From positions 1 through 6,011 of the forward strand of contig JACQFU010000247.1 of NCBI GenBank assembly GCA_016199905.1: 6,011 bases of DNA, read 5' to 3'. A program made the translations under genes and the position numbers. Shown here one piece after another: positions 1-5,646 of the stretch; position 1 is the first letter of the stretch; each line of letters opens with the position of its first letter. This DNA is from Candidatus Wallbacteria bacterium. GTDB taxonomy: Bacteria; Muiribacteriota; UBA6191; JACPRK01. The notes under the pieces were generated by a model, which saw only the letters and a list, made by a program, of their open reading frames with translations, did not search any database and was not told where the DNA came from.

Positions 1-15
1 CGAGAGTCTCACCAC

Positions 16-36
16 TCGAATCCCGAATCTCGAACC
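16..36. repeat. Three tandem degenerate heptamers
   Basis: Three 7-base units lie head to tail: TCGAATC, CCGAATC and TCGAACC (consensus YCGAAYC; on the other strand GRTTCGR). They sit about 25 bases past the recQ stop codon, followed by a seven-T run at 47-53. The T run is on the plus strand, so it is on the wrong strand to serve as a U-tract for the minus-strand recQ transcript. The array is cut by the window edge, so its full length is unknown. Similar short heptad arrays occur between genes in some GC-rich bacteria; that comparison is from memory and not tested. Confidence 0.45.
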
Positions 37-60
37 GACAACTTCCTTTTTTTCTCTTCC

Positions 61-2172
61 CTACGCGCTGTCTCTGCCGATCGTCCTGAGAATCGCGGCG
101 CCGTACCGGACCGCCTTCGTTGGGCCGAAGCCGTAAACGGCCTCCAGCGCGGCGGGCGTCTGCGGGCGAAGTCGGACCAGCTCCAGCAGCGAGCGGTCGT
201 TGAACACGATGTAGGCCGGCACGCGCGCCTGCAGGGCGAGCGAACTGCGCAGCGCCTTCAGCGCCGTCATCAGCGTCCGGTCCTCCGAGGACATGATGTC
301 CGACGCGGGTGCCGGGCGGACGGACGGCGGTTTCGCGGTCCGGGCTGCCGTCGAGGACCCGGCGGAGCGTTTGAGACCGGTGACAACCGGTCTGACGACG
401 GCGCCGGCCAGCGCGGAGAAGAGCCCTCGAGCTGCGCGGGGCACGGGAGAGACGCAGACGTCGCACGTTCCGCAAGGGCCCTTCGTCGAAGCGTCGCCGA
501 AGTGATCCAGGATGAACCGTCCCCGGCAGCGTTGCGTGCAGCAGTAGTTCACCATCTTCTGGAGCTTGTTCTCCTCGCGTTTGGCCCGCTTGTCGAGCTC
601 CGCGAAGTCGACCCGCATCGGGGTCTGGGCTGTTTCTCCGGTCAGCTCGACGCCTCGGCCGCGGAACGGCGGACGGTACTCCAGGATGCCGGAGTCGTCG
701 AGCGCCACCAGGCCGTCGCGCAGCGAATCCTCGGAGAGTCCGAGCGACCCGGCGCAGCTCGCCAGCTCGAGCGAGAGTCCCTCCGCGGCGTGCTGGACTC
801 CCATCGCCAGGAGCCCCTCCAGGACGGAGCGCGCCAACCGTTTGCGGGCGTCCACTCGCCGGCCGGCCTCCGCCGGAGACAGCAGCAACCGCACGCCTGC
901 CCTGTGCTCGTCCCGCCACATCCGCCGCAGGTGGCCCGCCTCCTCCAGGAGTGCCAGAGAGGTCCCCACGGCGCGCTCGTTCACGCGGCCCGGCAAGAGC
1001 CGCGCGATCTGCGCCAGGGTCATTTCGCGGGCGACGGGCCCCGCCTCTCGCACGGCGTCGAGAACCTCCCGCACCAGCGACTCCGGAGGGAAGTTGCCCT
1101 CCAGCAGGAACCGCTGCACGTGAGTGTCGCCGTGGTTGTAGAGCAGTTGGCAGCGTGACGGCTTGCCGTCGCGGCCGGCGCGCCCGACCTCCTGGTAGTA
1201 GGCTTCCAGAGTTCGCGGCAGATTGAAGTGGATGACGAACCGGATGTCCGCCTTGTCGACGCCCATTCCGAAGGCGTTGGTCGCGACCACCAGGTCCGCT
1301 CCTCCGCCCATGAACTTCTCTTGAACTTGCGTGCGCTCTTCATCCCGCAGGCCGGCGTGATAGAGCAGCGCCTTGTAGCCCGCGCCGACCAGCGCACCGG
1401 CGGCCTGTTCGGCGGCCTTGCGCGTGGCGCAGTAAACGATGCCCGGCAAGCCGGCTTGCCGGATCTCCGCTCGGATGGCCTCGACGCGGTCGTTCTGGGT
1501 GCTCACCTGCCGGACCGACAGGAACAGGTTGGAACGGTGGAAGCCCAGGACCAGAAGCTCCGGCGACTGCATCGAGAGCTGCGCGGCGATGTCGCGCTGC
1601 ACCTCGGGGGTGGCGGTGGCCGTCAGCGCGGCCGTGGGCGGGTTGCCCAGCGCGGCGCGAATCGGACCCAGGCGCCTGTAGTCGGGGCGGAAGTCGTGGC
1701 CCCACTGGGAGATGCAGTGGGCTTCGTCGATGACGAAGAGCGAGATTCCGGCGGACTCGATCGACTCGACGAAGTACTGGCTCTTGAATCGTTCCGGGGC
1801 GACGTAGAGGAGCTTGTACTTGCCGGCGCGGGCGGCAGCCAGGCGCGCCGTTTGCTCGCTGGGCGAGAGGCTGGAGTTGATGAAGGCCGCCGGGATGCCG
1901 CGATGTTCCAGGGCGTCGACTTGATCCTTCATGAGGGCGATGAGGGGCGACACGACCAGAGTGAGCCCGTCCTGCATCAGGGCGGGAAGCTGGTAGCAGA
2001 GCGACTTGCCGGCGCCCGTCGGCATCACGCCGACGACGTCCTTGCGGGCGAGCACGGCCCGAATGATCGCCTCTTGGCCTCCTCGAAAGGTCTCGAAACC
2101 GAAGCGAGCGCGCAGAATCGCGCGCGCGGCGTCCATCGGGTCTGCCGGTGTGCCGGAGTGAATGTCGAGCAT
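61..2172 (-). CDS. recQ: RecQ-family ATP-dependent DNA helicase with HRDC domain
   Basis: Predicted 703-residue 3'-5' DNA helicase of the RecQ family, acting in the cytoplasm in recombination and repair. Visible in order: Q motif FGFETFRGGQ (about 24-33), Walker A MPTGAGKS (50-57), DEAH box (149-152) followed by the RecQ aromatic loop CISQWGHDFRP (153-163), motif III TATATP (184-189), VATNAFGMGVDK (296-307) and the arginine-finger motif EVGRAGRDG (328-336). The zinc-site cysteines are at about 549, 567, 570 and 573, and an HRDC domain fills about 628-703. In E. coli RecQ (609 residues) the zinc site lies about 50 residues after motif VI; here the gap is about 210 and holds winged-helix-like sequence, an order I recall from other bacterial RecQ proteins. 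The frame stays open upstream to 2331, but those 53 residues look non-homologous, so the ATG at 2172 is preferred. The next Met (2136) is also possible. No convincing Shine-Dalgarno is seen for either. Family assignment is very secure; orthology to E. coli RecQ is less so. Confidence 0.96.
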   Translation of the reverse strand: MLDIHSGTPADPMDAARAILRARFGFETFRGGQEAIIRAVLARKDVVGVMPTGAGKSLCYQLPALMQDGLTLVVSPLIALMKDQVDALEHRGIPAAFINSSLSPSEQTARLAAARAGKYKLLYVAPERFKSQYFVESIESAGISLFVIDEAHCISQWGHDFRPDYRRLGPIRAALGNPPTAALTATATPEVQRDIAAQLSMQSPELLVLGFHRSNLFLSVRQVSTQNDRVEAIRAEIRQAGLPGIVYCATRKAAEQAAGALVGAGYKALLYHAGLRDEERTQVQEKFMGGGADLVVATNAFGMGVDKADIRFVIHFNLPRTLEAYYQEVGRAGRDGKPSRCQLLYNHGDTHVQRFLLEGNFPPESLVREVLDAVREAGPVAREMTLAQIARLLPGRVNERAVGTSLALLEEAGHLRRMWRDEHRAGVRLLLSPAEAGRRVDARKRLARSVLEGLLAMGVQHAAEGLSLELASCAGSLGLSEDSLRDGLVALDDSGILEYRPPFRGRGVELTGETAQTPMRVDFAELDKRAKREENKLQKMVNYCCTQRCRGRFILDHFGDASTKGPCGTCDVCVSPVPRAARGLFSALAGAVVRPVVTGLKRSAGSSTAARTAKPPSVRPAPASDIMSSEDRTLMTALKALRSSLALQARVPAYIVFNDRSLLELVRLRPQTPAALEAVYGFGPTKAVRYGAAILRTIGRDSA

Positions 2173-2227
2173 AGGTCGGGTCGAGGCCGCGGATGTTATC
2201 ACGGCGCGGAGCTTACGGCAACGCCGC

Positions 2228-2254
2228 CTGAAACGGCGCTGAAATCCGCTGAAA
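2228..2254. promoter_or_regulatory. Candidate response-regulator operator: three phased CTGAAA repeats
   Basis: CTGAAA occurs at 2228-2233, 2239-2244 and 2249-2254, spaced 11 and 10 bp, so all copies face the same side of the helix. The second and third copies extend to CGCTGAAAT. OmpR/PhoB-family regulators bind direct repeats about 11 bp apart (the Pho box is the known example), and a gene of that family begins about 90 bp downstream. TATGGT (2294-2299) and TATGTT (2299-2304) each match the -10 consensus at 4 of 6 positions, so the repeats would lie upstream of -35, as for an activator. No good -35 box is seen. The region is shared with divergent recQ, so either gene could be the target. 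Function is inferred. Confidence 0.45.
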
Positions 2255-2340
2255 TGCGATCCGGGAGCCAGGCGGCCAGCAGGCGGTCGCCGGTATGGTA
2301 TGTTTGAAAGGGGCGCGTGGCGAGCGGGCATTCCCTATCC

Positions 2341-3039
2341 ATGCAAAGCAAGCGCATCCTGGTCGTAGAAGACGATCGCAACATAGCCCTTTCGCTCGAG
2401 ACCCTGTTGCTGCGAGAAGGCTGCAAGGTCCGCGTCGCTCGCGACGCCGCCATGGGGATGTCGCTGGCGGCCTCGTTCCAGCCCGACCTGATCCTGCTCG
2501 ACTGGATGCTCCCCGACGGGGACGGCCTTAGCATCTTGAAGAGCATTCGCTCCAGGGCGCCGACGCCGATCCTCTTCGTCACGGCCCGAGACGATGTGAC
2601 AGAGAAGGTCCTCGCGCTCGAGATGGGGGCGGACGACTACCTGACGAAGCCGTTCCACAACCGCGAGCTGGTCGCCCGGATGCGCTCGCTGCTGCGCCGG
2701 ACTCACCCGGGCACCTCCGGCGCCAAGTTCCTCGCTTACGGGCCGATCGAGATCCAGGTCGACGAACGACGGGCCGCTCGCGACGGCGTGGCGCTGGATC
2801 TCACTCGCATCGAGTTCGACCTGCTCCTGCATTTCGTGCGGAACCCGCGCGTGGTCTTGAGTCGCGAGGTCCTGCTCGAAGCCGTCTGGGGGTACGACTT
2901 CGACGGTTACCAGCGCACGGTCGACACGCACGTCCGGCGGCTGCGCGTGAAAGTCGAGCCTCAGCCCGACACGCCTCAGTTCATCCATAGCGTGAGAGGC
3001 ATCGGCTACCGCTTCGAGTACGACCCCGCCCGGAGCTGA
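2341..3039 (+). CDS. OmpR/PhoB-family response regulator
   Basis: A 232-residue two-component DNA-binding regulator. The receiver domain (about 4-120) has the acidic pair D11/D12 in VVEDD, phospho-acceptor D54 in LILLDWMLPDG, switch T81 in FVTARDD and K103 in DYLTKPF. The winged-helix output domain spans about 130-226, with conserved LTRIEFDLLLHF, the recognition-helix region QRTVDTHVRRLRVKVE and the C-terminal hairpin IHSVRGIGYRFE. All catalytic residues are present, so it should be phosphorylated by the kinase encoded 3 nt downstream and then bind DNA as a dimer. The ATG at 2341 gives a standard N-terminus. A GTG at 2317 adds eight residues and has AAAGGGG three bases upstream, so it remains a real alternative. 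The target genes are unknown; autoregulation through the upstream CTGAAA repeats, and control of the downstream pilin gene, are inferences. No specific symbol is justified, because the subfamily cannot be resolved by eye. Confidence 0.95.
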   Translation: MQSKRILVVEDDRNIALSLETLLLREGCKVRVARDAAMGMSLAASFQPDLILLDWMLPDGDGLSILKSIRSRAPTPILFVTARDDVTEKVLALEMGADDYLTKPFHNRELVARMRSLLRRTHPGTSGAKFLAYGPIEIQVDERRAARDGVALDLTRIEFDLLLHFVRNPRVVLSREVLLEAVWGYDFDGYQRTVDTHVRRLRVKVEPQPDTPQFIHSVRGIGYRFEYDPARS

Positions 3040-3042
3040 TCC

Positions 3043-3528
3043 GTGCGAAGTCTCTATTGGAAGATTTGCGCAACTTTTTTGGTGGTCGTGCTCGTCTCGC
3101 TCGCGGCGGGGATGACGACTTTCAACAAGGTCTGGTGGAGCTTGCGGCGCAACGGGTTCCACGAGCGCTCGATGCATCGCGAGGCCACCACGGCGGAGGG
3201 ACCGTCGCGCGAGCGCCCGGCTTTCGGCGGCAGAAACGGTCCGGGGGGCCGGTCCGGCCCCGCGCACCCCCGCGGGGAGCACGCCTTCCCGGTCCTGGCG
3301 AGCAGTCTGCGTTCGCTGGTGTCCGTCGCGACCCGCGAGATCAGGCGCCAGCTCGATACCGGAGTGGAACCCTCCCGGCTTCAGCTCGACGGCGTCCTGG
3401 GCGAGGGCTCGTCGGCCAGCCTGGCGTACGTCTCCGGCAGGGGGAAGTGCTGGCCGGCAGTCCCTCGCCGCGCGCCACGGCCGCCCTGGAGATCCTCTGT
3501 CGCGACACCACGCGCCCGGACCCGGTGA
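3043..3528 (+). CDS. Sensor histidine kinase, N-terminal piece (frame broken at 3440-3444)
   Basis: This is the 5' part of the kinase partner of the preceding regulator. It starts with GTG 3 nt after the regulator stop; GGAG at 3032-3035 is seven bases upstream, supporting this start and translational coupling. Residues about 7-24 form a transmembrane helix (ICATFLVVVLVSLAAG). The rest is a periplasmic sensor region with a Gly/Pro-rich stretch (about 63-85). Read as it stands, the frame gives 161 residues, but everything after about residue 134 is an Arg/Pro-rich out-of-frame tail. Adding one G to the five-G run at 3440-3444 joins it smoothly to the kinase frame (SGRGEVLAGSP) and gives a 509-residue protein. 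The strand pattern around AYVSGRGEVLAGSP resembles the end of CpxA/RstB-type periplasmic sensors (inference). Alone, this piece has no kinase function. Confidence 0.85.
   Translation: MRSLYWKICATFLVVVLVSLAAGMTTFNKVWWSLRRNGFHERSMHREATTAEGPSRERPAFGGRNGPGGRSGPAHPRGEHAFPVLASSLRSLVSVATREIRRQLDTGVEPSRLQLDGVLGEGSSASLAYVSGRGKCWPAVPRRAPRPPWRSSVATPRARTR
3439..3446 (+). other. Frameshift site in the kinase gene (five-G run)
   Basis: Homology-like reading passes from the frame starting at 3043 to the -1 frame at AGGGGGAA. Upstream codons read SGRG and downstream codons read EVLAGSP. One missing G explains the break exactly. A Gly tRNA on GGG (3442-3444) could also slip back onto GGG (3441-3443) with perfect pairing, so a programmed -1 shift is possible. 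An indel or sequencing error in a homopolymer is the simpler reading. Confidence 0.8.
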
Positions 3529-4571
3529 CCATCGACATGCGCGGTGGCTACGCCTTGGGTCCGATCGGCCCGGGGCGCGGCCGGGTCCTGGTGGCGATCG
3601 AACGCGAGCCGTCCCCTCCTTTCGACATGACCGAGCTGAACAACCAGCTCGCCAAGGCGTTCGGCGCCGCCATGGGGGTCATCCTCCTCGTGGCGATCCT
3701 GCTGGGGCTCCTGGTGTTTCGCGTGATCGTCAGCCGGCTGCACAGGCTCCGCGCCTGCCTGGGCGCGGTCGGGGAAGGCGACCTTTCGTGCCGCATGGAT
3801 AACCCCGGCTCCGATGAGATCGGCGACCTGGGCCGGTCTTTCAATGGAATGGCCGAGCGCCTGCAGAACGTCGTCTCTAAGCTGGAGCAGGTCGACGAGA
3901 GCCGGCGCCAGTTCCTGGCCGACATCTCCCACGAGTTGAGAACACCTCTTACTTCAATCCGGGCTAACCTGGAATCGGTTGTGGAGAATCGCGACGGCGA
4001 GACCGGGCGGCGCGTTCTGGGAGTGCAGGATTGCCGGCAGGAGGTGACTCGGAGTCTGGAGGAGGTGGAGCACGTCGCGAGCTTGGTGGAGGACCTGCTG
4101 GAACTGGGACGGATGGAATCACCACGTTTTCACCTGGAACGGGATGATTGTGTCCTACAGGTGCTGGCTATCGACGCCTTGGCTCGGCTTGCGCGATCGA
4201 TCGAGAATCGCCGCATCCAGATCGCGAAGCATCTGTCGCCGGAGCCCGTGCGACGCACGGTCGATGCAAGGCGGATGCGGCAAGTGCTGACGAACCTGCT
4301 CTCCAATGCCATTCGGAGCGTGGATGAAGGAGGTGTTATCGAAGTCACTGTAGAGGAACGTGACGGAAAAGCGGTCATAGAAATCGCAGACAACGGTCCG
4401 GGAATTGCTACCGAACAACTGCCACGCATTTTCGAGCGATTCGAAGCCGGCAGTCGAGGAGGTACAGGCCTGGGGCTCTCCATAGTGAGGAGGCTCGTCG
4501 AGGCGCACGGAGGCAACGTGGAGTTGAGGCCGCGTCCCGAGCGGGGAATCGTGGCCGTGGTGCAACTCTGA
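3447..4571 (+). CDS. Sensor histidine kinase, C-terminal catalytic piece
   Basis: This holds the remainder of the kinase in the -1 frame. Start 3447 (GTG) marks the first possible in-frame start after the frameshift and is not a proven initiation site; ATG 3537 is the next. Residue numbers refer to the rejoined 509-residue protein. It contains the end of the periplasmic sensor, a second transmembrane helix (about 206-230, GVILLVAILLGLLVF), a HAMP linker (about 231-283, with DEIGDLGRSFNGMAERL), HisKA with phospho-accepting His297 in ISHELRTPL, and a HATPase_c domain. The last has the N box with Asn422 (NLLSNA), G1 DNGPG (from D450) and G2 GTGLGL (from G474). All catalytic motifs are intact, which argues against a long-dead gene. 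From just after the H box, third codon positions become much richer in A and T than in the rest of the gene. Stop TGA at 4569-4571; no clear terminator follows. Confidence 0.92.
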   Translation: MLAGSPSPRATAALEILCRDTTRPDPVTIDMRGGYALGPIGPGRGRVLVAIEREPSPPFDMTELNNQLAKAFGAAMGVILLVAILLGLLVFRVIVSRLHRLRACLGAVGEGDLSCRMDNPGSDEIGDLGRSFNGMAERLQNVVSKLEQVDESRRQFLADISHELRTPLTSIRANLESVVENRDGETGRRVLGVQDCRQEVTRSLEEVEHVASLVEDLLELGRMESPRFHLERDDCVLQVLAIDALARLARSIENRRIQIAKHLSPEPVRRTVDARRMRQVLTNLLSNAIRSVDEGGVIEVTVEERDGKAVIEIADNGPGIATEQLPRIFERFEAGSRGGTGLGLSIVRRLVEAHGGNVELRPRPERGIVAVVQL

Positions 4572-4602
4572 GAGCGGTGCAAAGTTCTGCGAAAAGTCGG
4601 TT

Positions 4603-4621
4603 TTACGTCACAGTTCCGTAA
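4603..4621. promoter_or_regulatory. Inverted repeat TTACG-N9-CGTAA upstream of pilin gene
   Basis: Five-base arms (4603-4607 and 4617-4621) are separated by nine bases, 32 nt after the kinase stop and about 75 nt before the chosen pilin start. The size suits a dimeric regulator site, but arms this short can arise by chance. TTTACG (4602-4607) matches the -35 consensus at 4 of 6 positions; the sequence 17 bp downstream (TACAGG) is a poor -10. Confidence 0.2.
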
Positions 4622-4648
4622 CACTACAGGACGAATAGTAGTTGGGGA

Positions 4649-4664
4649 GTCGATGCGGATCGAC
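4649..4664 (+). promoter_or_regulatory. Perfect tetraloop hairpin in the pilin leader
   Basis: GTCGAT and ATCGAC pair perfectly around the loop GCGG. The hairpin lies 30 nt upstream of the chosen pilin start and traps the in-frame upstream ATG at 4653, which also has GGGGAG just before it. It therefore argues for initiation at 4695, and could stabilise the 5' end of the mRNA. A role is inferred. Confidence 0.4.
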
Positions 4665-4683
4665 GCTTCGGGAAAAGGAAGGC

Positions 4684-4694
4684 AGGGAGAGAGG
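4684..4694 (+). promoter_or_regulatory. Ribosome-binding region of the pilin gene
   Basis: A purine-rich tract from about 4670 ends in AGGGAGAGAGG directly before tandem ATGATG. AGGGAG (4684-4689) is five bases from the ATG at 4695, a good Shine-Dalgarno spacing. This decides the start in favour of 4695 over 4653. Confidence 0.6.
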
Positions 4695-5495
4695 ATGATG
4701 CGACCAACAGAGAGAAGGCGCGGCTTCACCATCATCGAGTTGCTCATCGTGGTGATCGTGATCGGCATTCTCGCGGCGGCGGGCCTGGCGAAGTATCAGA
4801 ACTTCGCGGAGACCTCGCGGCGCAAGACCTGTCTGCAGCAGTTGCATGCGCTGGAGACGGGAATGGCCGTCTGGGAGACGACCAACACGGCGTTTGCCGA
4901 GAACAGCAAGTGCGCCTGGGGCTTCACGCCGCGCACGGGCAAGCTCACGGACACCGCGATCACTCCCGTCATTCTGAACCTGAACACCAGCGGAACGATC
5001 GCGGCCATCGCCGACGCCAATCAGACCGTGGGTGGCCCTCCCGGCTTCTACAACAGCGGCTCCAGCGGCCCCCTGGGCACGGTCATCCGCGACGACAACA
5101 TCTGGGACTGCCCTTCCGCGCTATCCCGCTACTACGGCGGTGAGATCCAGAACGTCAACGACGACTACATGGACACCACCGGCGGCGGCGTCTCTCCGGT
5201 CCACGGCGGCACGGCCATCGGCCTGGGCGGGCGCTACTTCATGTGCAACGGAGGCAACACGGTCCTCAACGGCGGCTACCCGCCAGGCTGGATCACCGGC
5301 AACGCCTCCGCCACGACCTCTTCGAATCCGACGCCCTGCCCGCAGAAACCTTTCAAGGTCGCCATCTGCGGCAGCTACGGAACTTTCGGCACCGGCTCCG
5401 GGACTTCGAATGTGCCTGGAACCAACGGGACGAACCAGGGCGGCCCGGTGGGGCCCGACGGCTCGTCATTGAACCGACACTCTTCCCGCCGGTAG
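4695..5495 (+). CDS. Type IV pilin-like protein (prepilin-type N-terminal signal)
   Basis: A 266-residue prepilin. The short basic leader MMRPTERRRG ends at the prepilin peptidase site, with cleavage expected after Gly10 and methylation of Phe11. Glu15 is the conserved Glu at position 5 of the mature protein, followed by the hydrophobic helix TIIELLIVVIVIGILAAAGLAKY (about 12-34) that anchors subunits in the membrane and packs the filament core. The globular part has six cysteines (46, 73, 139, 184, 215, 225) and a C-terminal half rich in Gly, Asn, Ser and Thr, ending with many GT/GG/TN repeats. It could be a major or minor pilin of a type IV pilus, or a type II secretion pseudopilin; no assembly genes are in the window to decide. 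The head shows no domain I recognise. The gene has its own leader and strong ribosome-binding region, and a terminator-like hairpin after it, suggesting an independent and possibly abundant transcript. An upstream in-frame ATG at 4653 would give a 24-residue leader and is considered less likely. Confidence 0.93.
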   Translation: MMRPTERRRGFTIIELLIVVIVIGILAAAGLAKYQNFAETSRRKTCLQQLHALETGMAVWETTNTAFAENSKCAWGFTPRTGKLTDTAITPVILNLNTSGTIAAIADANQTVGGPPGFYNSGSSGPLGTVIRDDNIWDCPSALSRYYGGEIQNVNDDYMDTTGGGVSPVHGGTAIGLGGRYFMCNGGNTVLNGGYPPGWITGNASATTSSNPTPCPQKPFKVAICGSYGTFGTGSGTSNVPGTNGTNQGGPVGPDGSSLNRHSSRR

Positions 5496-5498
5496 GGA

Positions 5499-5591
5499 AC
5501 TGACAGGCGCGCGGCGGCGAGCTTCTCGCGGGGACGCGAGTTCTCTCTCTGGCTTCTCCCTCTGCAAGCTGCCCGCGCCTGCCAGTCTTTT
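5499..5591 (+). terminator. Long nested hairpin ending in CTTTT, candidate terminator
   Basis: The outer arms are 5499-5511 and 5574-5586 (12 of 13 pairs, one A-C mismatch), followed by CTTTT at 5587-5591. Inside, AGCTT (5520-5524) pairs with AAGCT (5566-5570). An inner perfect hairpin CTCGCG-GGGA-CGCGAG (5525-5540) is followed by the pyrimidine run TTCTCTCTCT, itself weakly terminator-like. The element begins 4 nt after the pilin stop. It is long for a simple intrinsic terminator. Confidence 0.5.
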
Positions 5592-5609
5592 CCCGGGACC
5601 CTTCCCGGG
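5590..5609. repeat. Duplicated TTCCCGGG, also a six-pair hairpin
   Basis: TTCCCGGG occurs at 5590-5597 and 5602-5609, 12 bp apart. Because CCCGGG is self-complementary, the two copies can also pair as a hairpin with loop ACCCTT. It lies between the terminator candidate and the TATAGT box, so it could be an operator for the downstream gene or part of the termination region. Confidence 0.35.
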
Positions 5610-5633
5610 GGCATCGCGCCGGACCGCGCCGTG

Positions 5634-5639
5634 TATAGT
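5634..5639 (+). promoter_or_regulatory. TATAGT, candidate -10 box
   Basis: This matches TATAAT at 5 of 6 positions in an otherwise very GC-rich stretch, and stands 7 bp before the ATG at 5647. Transcription would start at or next to the ATG, giving a leaderless or near-leaderless mRNA. No -35 match is seen at 17 bp upstream (GCATCG), which lowers confidence. Confidence 0.35.
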
Positions 5640-5646
5640 GTCCGCG

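Noticed and set aside
15..40. tRNA T-arm, because GGTTCGA-like sequence occurs on the minus strand
   Set aside because: No acceptor, D or anticodon arm can be built around it. The resemblance comes from the heptamer repeats.
44..60. Intrinsic terminator for recQ at the T-rich tract
   Set aside because: The seven-T run is on the plus strand, so it would be an A run in the recQ transcript, and no strong stem precedes it.
1228..2307. Long plus-strand reading frame opposite recQ
   Set aside because: It is antisense to unmistakable helicase motifs, and its sequence is the low-complexity Arg/Gly/Val type expected from GC-rich shadow frames.
2173..2331. N-terminal extension of RecQ by 53 residues from ATG 2331
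   Set aside because: The extra residues are Arg/Pro-rich with no helicase similarity and overlap the regulator's promoter region. The family start fits 2172.
2335..3282. Long minus-strand reading frame opposite the regulator and kinase
   Set aside because: It is antisense to a clear response regulator, has no recognisable motif, and is explained by high GC.
4572..4600. Sigma-54 promoter for the pilin gene (GG at 4576-4577, GC at 4589-4590)
   Set aside because: The spacing between GG and GC is 11 bases where 10 is required, and the flanking TGGCAC and TTGCA consensus is missing.
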